From: Pseudomonadota bacterium
Lineage (GTDB): Bacteria > Myxococcota_A > Polyangia > GCA-2747355
Assembly (NCBI GenBank): GCA_016702545.1
Contig: JADJDT010000008.1
Span: 186,001-250,000, forward strand
DNA length: 64,000 nucleotides
Reading direction: 5' to 3'
A program made the position numbers and the translations under genes. How positions within the stretch are numbered: position 1 is the stretch's first letter; each line of letters opens with the position of its first letter. Under the pieces are notes generated by a model. That model did not search any database and was not told the DNA's origin. It saw only the letters and a list, made by a program, of their open reading frames with translations. Positions 25,125 through 32,597 of this stretch are shown here, piece after piece.

Positions 25125-26591
25125 ATGATGAACGGCGATGGGAAGTCGGACAGCTCCGTAGTACCCGAGAAGCCGCCGAACAAAGCCGGGCAACCGGCCG
25201 CGGAGGTGGTGGAGGGAAGGGGGCTGGCCAAGGGGAATCCGCCCGAGACCACCACGCACCGGACTCAGCGCCGGATGAGCGTGCCAAGCGGCCTCGAGCG
25301 GATACGGCATGCAGCAAGGAGGAACAGGAAGCAGCAGTTCACGGCGCTCTTCCACCACGTATACGACGTCGACCGCTTGCGCGCGGCGTACCTCGCGCTC
25401 AAGCGAGACGCCGCCGCCGGCGTCGACGGCGAGACGTGGCAGCACTATGGCGAGAACCTGGAGGCCAACCTCCAGGACCTCTCGACGAGGTTGGCGCGAG
25501 GAGCGTATCGGGCGAAGCCGGTTCGCAGGGCGCACATTCCCAAGGCGGATGGGCGGCTTCGGCCGCTCGGAGTGCCGACGCTGGAGGACAAGCTCGTCCA
25601 GCGCGCGGTCGTCGAGGTGATGAACGCCATCTACGAGACCGACTTCCTCGGTTTCTCGTACGGGTTCCGGCCGCGGCGCAACCCGCATCAGCGTTGGATG
25701 CGGTCGCGGTCGGCATCAAGTCGAGGAAGGTGAACTGGGTGCTCGATGCCGACATTCGGGACTTCTTCGGTACCCTCGTCCACGAATGGCTGGTGAAGTT
25801 CATCGAGCACCGAGTGAAGGACAAGCGCGTCGTGCGGCTCATCCAGAAATGGCTGGCCGCCGGCGTGCTCGAGGACGGAAAGCGAGTACGAAGCGAGGTT
25901 GGGACCGTCCAGGGCGGGAGCATTTCGCCTCTCCTGGCGAACATCTACCTTCACTACGTGCTCGACCTCTGGGTCCGACGATGGAGGCAGACGGTAGCTC
26001 GCGGTGACGTCGTCATCGTGCGCTACGCTGACGACTTCGTCCTCGGGTTCGAGCATCGGCAAGAGGCCGAGCGGTTCCTCGCGGATGTCCGCGGGCGTTT
26101 CGCGCGGTTCGGCCTTGAGCTGCACCCCGAAAAGACACGGCTCATCGAGTTCGGCCGCTTCGCGGCGACCGACCGACGAGACCGTGGCGACGGGAAGCCG
26201 GAGAGCTTCAACTTCCTCGGTTTCACGCATAGCTGCGCGAAGGCGAGAGCGGGTTGGTTCACCGTGCTACGGCAGACGATGCGTCAGAGGTGGCAGGCAA
26301 AGCTCCAGGCGGTCCGCACCGAGCTGAAGAAACGCCTGCGACCCCGTCCCCAAGGTGGGCGCGTACCTTCGGTCGGTCATCGTCGGTCACACGCGCTACT
26401 ACGGCGTGCCCGGCAACGGTCCGGCCATTAACGCGTTCCACAAGGCCATCGCCCGGCTCTGGCACTGGATTCTCGGCCGCCGGAGTCAGACGGGCAACGT
26501 GCCGTGGGACCGGATGCGAACCTACGTTCGCCGCTGGCCCCAAGTCCTCGCATCTGCCATCCGTATCCTTCGCAGCGTCTTGCCGTCATGA
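25125..26591 (+). pseudogene. Group II intron reverse transcriptase/maturase, two frameshifts
   Basis: Three overlapping open pieces make up one protein. The first (from ATG 25125) has the RT N-terminus and fingers (DAAAGVDGETW, AKPVRRAHIPKADGRLRPLG, FLGFSYGFRPRRNPHQ). The second continues from about 25690 with ALDAVAVGIKSRKVNWVLDADIRDFFG, the VQGGSISPLLANIYLHYVLD block and the catalytic YADD. The third, from about 26340, has the maturase (X) domain with VGAYLRSVIVGHTRYYGVPGN. The first break looks like one missing G near 25690; the second is a +1 shift near 26340. No endonuclease domain follows. As sequenced it is not translatable as one protein. Confidence 0.85.
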
Positions 26592-26601
26592 CCCAAGGCA
26601 G

Positions 26602-26634
26602 GAGCCGGATGCGGTAGTGCCGCACGTCCGGATC
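26602..26634 (+). ncRNA. Group II intron domain V
   Basis: A 33-nt hairpin with the catalytic AGC triad (26603-26605), a GC-rich stem and a short loop, located 10 bases after the reverse transcriptase stop, as expected for intron domain V. Confidence 0.85.
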
Positions 26635-26679
26635 TGTGGAGGGGGTCGCGGGTGACCGCGATCCCTACTCCGACCTCAT

Positions 26680-26694
26680 GCTCCTCTTCCTCCC
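26680..26694 (-). promoter_or_regulatory. Strong ribosome binding site of the intron-split gene
   Basis: On the minus strand a purine-rich GGGAGGAAGAGGAGC runs up to the ATG at 26679. It decides the start of the interrupted gene and shows that the start codon belongs on the far side of the intron. Confidence 0.6.
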
Positions 26695-26708
26695 CACATT
26701 CCGACTTG

Positions 26709-26822
26709 ATGGGCTCGCCGTCACCGGCGAGCCGAGGGCGCCGCACCTGAGGTTCTTTTCCATGCTCGTTCTCCTCCCCACCAGCCCACCTGAGTTGGCT
26801 CGCCTTCAGCGGCGAGCGGTTG
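26709..26822. repeat. Two related GCTCGCC hairpins
   Basis: A hairpin with 9-bp arms (GGCTCGCCG) near 26714 and a second with arms GCTCGCC near 26800 share a similar context and look like a diverged direct duplication upstream of the intron-split gene. No T-run follows either stem. Confidence 0.4.
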
Positions 26823-26892
26823 GCCGTATGCCAGCGGCAGGCGGCCCTGTCAACTGCTTTTGTGACTGCTTGTGACGCCAGCGCCATGCGGG

Positions 26893-26920
26893 CGTCACCT
26901 TCGCGTCACGCTCACGTCAC
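26893..26920. promoter_or_regulatory. Three CGTCAC direct repeats spaced 11 bp
   Basis: CGTCAC occurs at 26893, 26904 and 26915, exactly one helical turn apart, with another CGTCAC at 26941 and the complement GTGACG at 26872. Response regulators of the OmpR/PhoB family typically bind such 11-bp direct repeats. It lies about 215 bases upstream of the intron-split gene's ATG. The surrounding gap 26680-27434 (755 bases) contains no convincing gene. Confidence 0.45.
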
Positions 26921-27434
26921 ATCGCGCCTTGTGGCCCCGACGTCACGTCGGCCGTGGCCGCGCTCCTGGCCGGCCCTGCTGGAGCCCCTTGGGTCGCGTA
27001 GCACTTTGCCCCGGCGGCCTCCTTGCTCAGCAAGAGCTGGGCCGCGAGACGACGGGTTGGGGACCACGGGTAGGACGGCCGCCCGCAGCCGGCGCTGGAG
27101 GCCGGTTCATGCCATAGCTACGGGTGGTTGCGACCTCGCGTCCCGCGGATTGTGGGGCGGCGACGCTCGGCGGAAGGCTGGTGTCGTCAGGTGTTTCGAT
27201 CGCTCGAAACGCGCGAACGCATCCGGATCTCGGAGCCGCGGCCGGCCGCTTCAGCCGGGGCCGCTCAACGTGACTTCTGCGTCACGTGCGGTGCGCTTGG
27301 CGAGGCAGGACTTGCAGCGCGCCCGCCGGAACGCGCGTCCCGCCGGGCCTCAACGCGCAAAGGGCCGGCCGGTCGAGGATCCTGGGTGTGACTCGGTGCT
27401 GGCCGGCCAGAGCAGGAGAGGGGTAGTGCGGCGC

Positions 27435-28388
27435 CTAGTCGCGCTCTCTGAAGTGGCTTGCGTCGTCAGTCGTGTACCCGCCGGGGCCGGAGACGAAATT
27501 CCCGCCCTGGATCGCAAGACCTCCGTTGGATGTCCGGCGCGGCGCGGATGGCGCGGGCACCTCAGCGTTGTCCGGAAGGAGCAGGGTCAGGGCTGGCCGG
27601 CTCACGCCGCCACCCGCCGACGGAGTGGCCGACAAGCCGCGTAAGCCACCCAGCGGCGGGAGGCAGACCTCTTGGGCCACACTGTCCGAAACGCGCCACG
27701 CGAGCTCGCCGTTCGGGTGCACGGCGGAGCTTGCCCAGTCGCCGGTCGCGTCCAAACCCTGACGGCGTGCCTCCTCCTGCACCGCGCGCAGCACCCAATC
27801 CGCCAGCCGACCCTGATCCATCTGCCTCATCACGTATCCCGCGCCCGCCCAATTCGCGGCCGTCCTCGCATCGCCCGACAGCCGGTCGCCAGGCGTTCCG
27901 TCGTCATGTGGGGAAGCGCGCCACTCCACGCCCCAATCCCCAAGCAAATAGGCGAGCTGTCGCTGGGCCCGGTCGAGCACGCCCGGCGCGAGTTTGGCGA
28001 GCGCGTCTACGGCGGCTGGATGCTTTTTCGCGTCCGTCGTGGTGCGTGCCGCCGCACGGTCGCCCCCAGTGCTGTGGTTCGCGAGCACGGGGAACAACTC
28101 GTACATCGTCTCCTGGCGCAGCGTAACGCCGTGCAACCCATTGCCCCCTGAGTTCCGAGGGACGGCCCGACGGTCGCTGCCCTGCCTCCCGCTTCGTACC
28201 CATCTCGCATGCGCCTCGGCGCGGCCAACCGCGCCCGCGAGGTGCTCCCTGTCGACTCTGACCAGCTCGGCCCCCGCGTGCGCGGGAAGCGCCAGGAGCC
28301 CGAGCCCGAGCGTCGTAGCTCGGAGCAGCCCGGCGCTCCGAGCGCTACGGCGATGGGCTGCTTGATTGTTTCCGTGACTGCCTCTCAT
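27435..28388 (-). CDS. Secreted protein of unknown function
   Basis: The 317-residue protein has a basic N-terminus, a hydrophobic signal core (ATTLGLGLLALPAHAGA) and then no recognisable domain. The mature part is rich in Arg, Ala, Asp and Trp, with blocks such as LAYLLGDWGVEWRASPHDDG and DWASSAVHPNGELAWRVSDS. It ends in a Ser/Pro/Gly-rich tail, suggesting an extracellular or surface location. A purine-rich site (GGGGAGGTGAG) precedes the ATG; a GTG 9 bases upstream (28397) is an alternative. It is in the accessory island, reads in the same direction as the intron-split gene, and is divergent from the FMN glutamate synthase-like gene across a 247-base spacer. Confidence 0.6.
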   Translation of the reverse strand: MRGSHGNNQAAHRRSARSAGLLRATTLGLGLLALPAHAGAELVRVDREHLAGAVGRAEAHARWVRSGRQGSDRRAVPRNSGGNGLHGVTLRQETMYELFPVLANHSTGGDRAAARTTTDAKKHPAAVDALAKLAPGVLDRAQRQLAYLLGDWGVEWRASPHDDGTPGDRLSGDARTAANWAGAGYVMRQMDQGRLADWVLRAVQEEARRQGLDATGDWASSAVHPNGELAWRVSDSVAQEVCLPPLGGLRGLSATPSAGGGVSRPALTLLLPDNAEVPAPSAPRRTSNGGLAIQGGNFVSGPGGYTTDDASHFRERD

Positions 28389-28635
28389 GTTGCTCACGCC
28401 TCACCTCCCCTTTTCCCACCCCGCCCCTAGTGGCGAGCGCCTCGCTCATGCCATCGCTGTAGCGGGAATGCAAGTCCGTGGGTTGCAGCGGCGCAGCGCG
28501 GCTGTGGTCTCGATCGAGGCGTGGGGCTCGGAGTCCTTGCCGCGCAGAGGCGAATGATAGTACGTACGACGAATTACCCCTGCGGACGCGTGCGGCGGGA
28601 CCGGGAGCTCGGCGGCGCGGAGAGGAGAGCTGGCG

Positions 28636-30312
28636 ATGATCGAATGGGCGAAGAGCAACGACGCGATCGGGACGGCCAACCGCGGCAATGCCTGCGAGTC
28701 GGGCCTGTGCACGCTGTGCCGCGCCGACTGCAAGGGCAAGTGCGAGACCTGGGTGGGCAGCATGATGGGGCGCAAGCTGCTCTACCCGCGCGACTTCGGC
28801 GTGGTGACGGCTGGCAGCGGCAACACGACGCACGTCGGCGTCAACTACAACGCGCTGCGCGTGCAGGGCTACCTCTATGGCGCTCACGGCCTGCCGGGTG
28901 AGCTGAGCAGCAGCGCCGACGACTGCATCTTCCCCAACGTCACGCTCGAGACCTCCTTCGGCGCCAAGGTGAAGACCCGCTCGCGCCTGCCGATCATGAC
29001 CGGCGCGCTCGGGTCGACCTTCATCGCCGCCAAGTACTGGACCTCGTTCTCCACCGGCGCGGCGCTCTGCGGCTTCCCGATCGTGATCGGAGAGAACGTC
29101 GTCGGCGTCGACCGCCAGGCGGTGATCGAGGAGGGCCGCATCAAGAGCGCACCCGAGCTCGATCGGCGCATCGACACCTTCCTGCGCTACCACGACGGCT
29201 ATGGCGCGGTGATCGTGCAGATGAACGTCGAGGACACGCGCAACGGCGTCGCCGAATACCTGATCGGCAAGTACGGCGACAAGGTGATCATCGAGCTGAA
29301 GTGGGGTCAGGGCGCCAAGAACATCGGCGGCGAGATCCAGGTCACCAGCTACGAGTACGCGCTCTTCCTCAGGCAGCGCGGCTACATCGTCGACCCCGAC
29401 CCGCTGTTGCCCGAGGTCAAGGACGCCTACGAGCGTCACGCGATCCGCGCCTTCGCCCGGCACAGCCGCCTCGGCTACACGGATCTCCCCTCGGCGGGCG
29501 CCGTGCGCGAGAACTTCATGACGCAGGTCGCCTACCTGCGGCAGCTCGGCTTCAAGCGCATCACGCTCAAGACCGGCTCCTACGGCATGCAGCCGCTGGC
29601 GATGGCGATCAAGTTCGCCTCCGAGGCCAACCTCGACCTGTTGACGATCGACGGCTCGGGTGGCGGCACGGGCATGAGTCCGTGGAACATGATGGAGAGC
29701 TGGGGGGTGCCCTCGCTGCTGCTGCACGCCAAGGCCTACGAATACGCCAAGCTGATGGCCGACAAGGGCCTGCGCGTGGTCGACCTGGCCTTCGGCGGCG
29801 GGCTGGCGCGCGAGGACCACATCTTCAAGGCGCTGGCCCTGGGGGCGCCCTTCACCAAGCTGGTCTGCATGGGGCGCGCGCTGATGATCCCCGGCTTCGT
29901 CGGCTCGAACGTCGAGGGCGTGCTGCGCGGCGAGGAGCGCGATCTGGTCGTCGATGGCGTGCTGGTGAGCAAGGACACGGTGCACGGCAACTGGGACAAG
30001 CTGCCCGGCTCGGTGCGTGAGCTCGGCAACTCGGCCGAGGAGATCTTCGCCGGCTACTACGAGGTGCAGAAGAAGGTCGGCAAGGACGAGATGAAGAACG
30101 TGCCCTACGGCGCGGTGGCGATCTGGACGCTCTGCGACAAGCTCGGCGCCGGGCTGCAGCAGTTGTTGGCGGGCGCGCGCAAGTTCTCGGTCACCGATCT
30201 CAGCCGCAACGAGATCGTCGCGGCCAACCGCGAGACGGCGCTCGAGACCAAGCTGCCCTTCATCACCGAGGTCGACGACGGCAACGCGCGGGAAATCCTG
30301 CTCGCGCGGTAG
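28636..30312 (+). CDS. FMN-binding glutamate synthase-like protein
   Basis: The 558-residue protein carries the glutamate synthase central/FMN-binding fold: MTGALGSTFIAAKYW, IELKWGQGAKNIGGEI, LTIDGSGGGTGMSPW, then VDLAFGGGLAREDHIFKAL and VCMGRALMIPGFVG in barrel order. The N-terminus has a tight cysteine group (CESGLCTLCRADCKGKC) instead of a glutaminase domain and might bind an iron-sulfur cluster. No amidotransferase part is present, so it probably works with a separate partner or as a related flavin oxidoreductase. The start ATG at 28636 lies just before the cysteine group. It ends 7 bases before the convergent DUF58 gene. GC content is like the core genome. Confidence 0.85.
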   Translation: MIEWAKSNDAIGTANRGNACESGLCTLCRADCKGKCETWVGSMMGRKLLYPRDFGVVTAGSGNTTHVGVNYNALRVQGYLYGAHGLPGELSSSADDCIFPNVTLETSFGAKVKTRSRLPIMTGALGSTFIAAKYWTSFSTGAALCGFPIVIGENVVGVDRQAVIEEGRIKSAPELDRRIDTFLRYHDGYGAVIVQMNVEDTRNGVAEYLIGKYGDKVIIELKWGQGAKNIGGEIQVTSYEYALFLRQRGYIVDPDPLLPEVKDAYERHAIRAFARHSRLGYTDLPSAGAVRENFMTQVAYLRQLGFKRITLKTGSYGMQPLAMAIKFASEANLDLLTIDGSGGGTGMSPWNMMESWGVPSLLLHAKAYEYAKLMADKGLRVVDLAFGGGLAREDHIFKALALGAPFTKLVCMGRALMIPGFVGSNVEGVLRGEERDLVVDGVLVSKDTVHGNWDKLPGSVRELGNSAEEIFAGYYEVQKKVGKDEMKNVPYGAVAIWTLCDKLGAGLQQLLAGARKFSVTDLSRNEIVAANRETALETKLPFITEVDDGNAREILLAR

Positions 30313-30319
30313 CCGTCGT

Positions 30320-31411
30320 TCAGTAGCCGGAGGCTCCCGCCCCTGGCGCCGCTGCGGGCGCGCCCACCACGATGCAGTCGCGTGGCAGCGCCGCGTCCCG
30401 CCCCGAGCCACCATCGCCCGCGGGCTCGTCTACCGTCACGAAGGCGATCAGCGCCAGCTCGCGCAGGATGCGCTCGAGCTGCGCCGGGCCGCTGGCGGCG
30501 GGCACCTGCGCGCTGTGGCTGAGCAGGGCGACGGGATGGCCGCGTGAGCCGTAGTGCAGGGCGAGCGAGGCGGCGCGGCTGACGGCTTGTTCTTGCAGAG
30601 CCTCGTGGGCCGGGCTGGGCGGCAGCAGGGCGCGGTTGTCGAGGAAGAGCGTGATGCGCTGCGCGCGCGGGCTCTCGTGCTCGCGCACGACGGGGCGGCC
30701 GAGGCGCGCGCTCTTGCGCCAGGCGATGTCGCGCGGGTCGTCGCCGGCGCGATAGTCGCGCAGCGCGTGGAACTCGCCAGCGCGGTCGCGCTGCGCCCCG
30801 GCGCCCTCGCCGCGCTCGCGGGTCGGGTGGGCGCCGGCGCTGAGCGGCATCACGGCGGGGTAGACGATCAGCTCCTCCGCGGCGCCGAGCGGTCGCGCCT
30901 TCTCGAACAGGCCGAAGGGAAAGGGCGTCTGCGCCACCAGGCCGGGCAGCGCGTAGCGCCCGCGCCGCGCGAAGCTGCGGCGGTAGACCGCCTGGCGGGT
31001 CTCGCCGGGCAGCACCTTCAGCAAGTAACAGCGCTCGCTGGCCGCGAAACCGCGCGGGCTGCGCTCGCCGACGCTCAGCGCGTAGGAGGCGAAGCCGCGC
31101 TTGTCGTTGTGGACGACCAGCGCGATCAGCGCCGGCTGGTCGACGTGCACGCGGCGCGGCAGGCGGCGCTCGACGCGCACGCGTCGCAGGGTCAGCTCCG
31201 AGAGCACGCCGCTGGCGACGATCAGCGCCAGCAGCAGCCCGAGCACCAGGAAGAGCAGGTTGTTGGCGGTGTTGATCGCGGCGAAACCGACGCCGAGCGT
31301 GATCGTGACGAAGTACTTGCCGTCGCGGGTGAAGCGCAGCCGGCGCCGATAGGCAGGCTCGGCGCTGCCGATCGCGCTGGCCTCGGTCGGGGCGCTGAGG
31401 GGTCGTCGCAT
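30320..31411 (-). CDS. DUF58 domain protein
   Basis: The 363-residue protein has two membrane helices (about residues 35-70, YFVTITLGVGFAAINTANNL and FLVLGLLLALIVASGVL) and the DUF58 signature FHALRDYRAGDDPRDIAWR followed by a vWA-like C-terminal half (ITLFLDNRALL). DUF58 proteins pair with MoxR ATPases and usually with a transglutaminase-like membrane protein. The MoxR gene lies 10 bases upstream on the same strand. The third partner is found 9.6 kb away. Role in envelope assembly or stress is inferred from the family. Confidence 0.88.
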   Translation of the reverse strand: MRRPLSAPTEASAIGSAEPAYRRRLRFTRDGKYFVTITLGVGFAAINTANNLLFLVLGLLLALIVASGVLSELTLRRVRVERRLPRRVHVDQPALIALVVHNDKRGFASYALSVGERSPRGFAASERCYLLKVLPGETRQAVYRRSFARRGRYALPGLVAQTPFPFGLFEKARPLGAAEELIVYPAVMPLSAGAHPTRERGEGAGAQRDRAGEFHALRDYRAGDDPRDIAWRKSARLGRPVVREHESPRAQRITLFLDNRALLPPSPAHEALQEQAVSRAASLALHYGSRGHPVALLSHSAQVPAASGPAQLERILRELALIAFVTVDEPAGDGGSGRDAALPRDCIVVGAPAAAPGAGASGY

Positions 31412-31421
31412 CGACGCGTGC

Positions 31422-32480
<1,059 letters not shown>

Positions 32481-32526
32481 TATAGCACGCAGGGCGGGCG
32501 CGCTATTCGCCGTCTATGGGCACTGC

Positions 32527-32532
32527 TATAGT
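32527..32532 (+). promoter_or_regulatory. Possible -10 element (TATAGT)
   Basis: TATAGT lies 66 bases before the ATG of the FG-GAP lipoprotein gene within the divergent spacer, in a run of lower GC. The -35 region is not clear. Confidence 0.25.
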
Positions 32533-32597
32533 TCGCCGCGCCTGTCGATGAGGTTATGCGACCCGGGCGCGCGTGGCGGACCAGGACGAGGGCGACG

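Larger units (their letters stand above)
24744..26668 (+). mobile_element. Group II intron, full length
   Basis: The 5' end has the conserved GTGCG start at 24744. A structured leader of about 380 bases precedes a reverse transcriptase frame. Domain V is at 26602-26634 with the AGC triad and symmetrical GCCGGATGCGG/CCGCACGTCCGG arms. Domain VI follows at 26637-26668 with an unpaired A (26661) eight bases from the 3' end CCCTAC. Exact removal restores the reading frame of the host gene, which fixes both boundaries. The reverse transcriptase has two frameshifts, so the intron may be mobile only with help in trans. Confidence 0.85.
24086..26679 (-). pseudogene. Small secreted-protein gene interrupted by a group II intron
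   Basis: Bases 24743-24086 encode an open frame with a signal-peptide core (SWIVAAVAGLAAVGMPWGASASE) but no start codon. Joining them to bases 26679-26669 on the minus strand, that is, removing 24744-26668, restores an ATG and the start MRSEKNLWCSAAQRRSWIV. A strong ribosome binding site (GGAGGAAGAGGAGC) lies directly before the ATG. The restored protein is 222 residues, about 190 after signal cleavage, ending in AVKIYYH. No family was recognised; the mature part has an Asn/Ala-rich start and a G-G-I-G-G segment. The intron is antisense to this gene, so it cannot be spliced from the gene's own mRNA and the gene should be inactive. Confidence 0.75.

Noticed and set aside
26820..27644. Plus-strand open frame in the gene-free gap and beyond
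   Set aside because: Arg/Ser-rich with no signal or domain, and it overlaps the 3' end of the well-started minus-strand secreted protein gene.
28345..30414. 689-codon minus-strand open frame
   Set aside because: It lies opposite the clear FMN glutamate synthase-like gene and has no domain; it is a codon-bias artefact.
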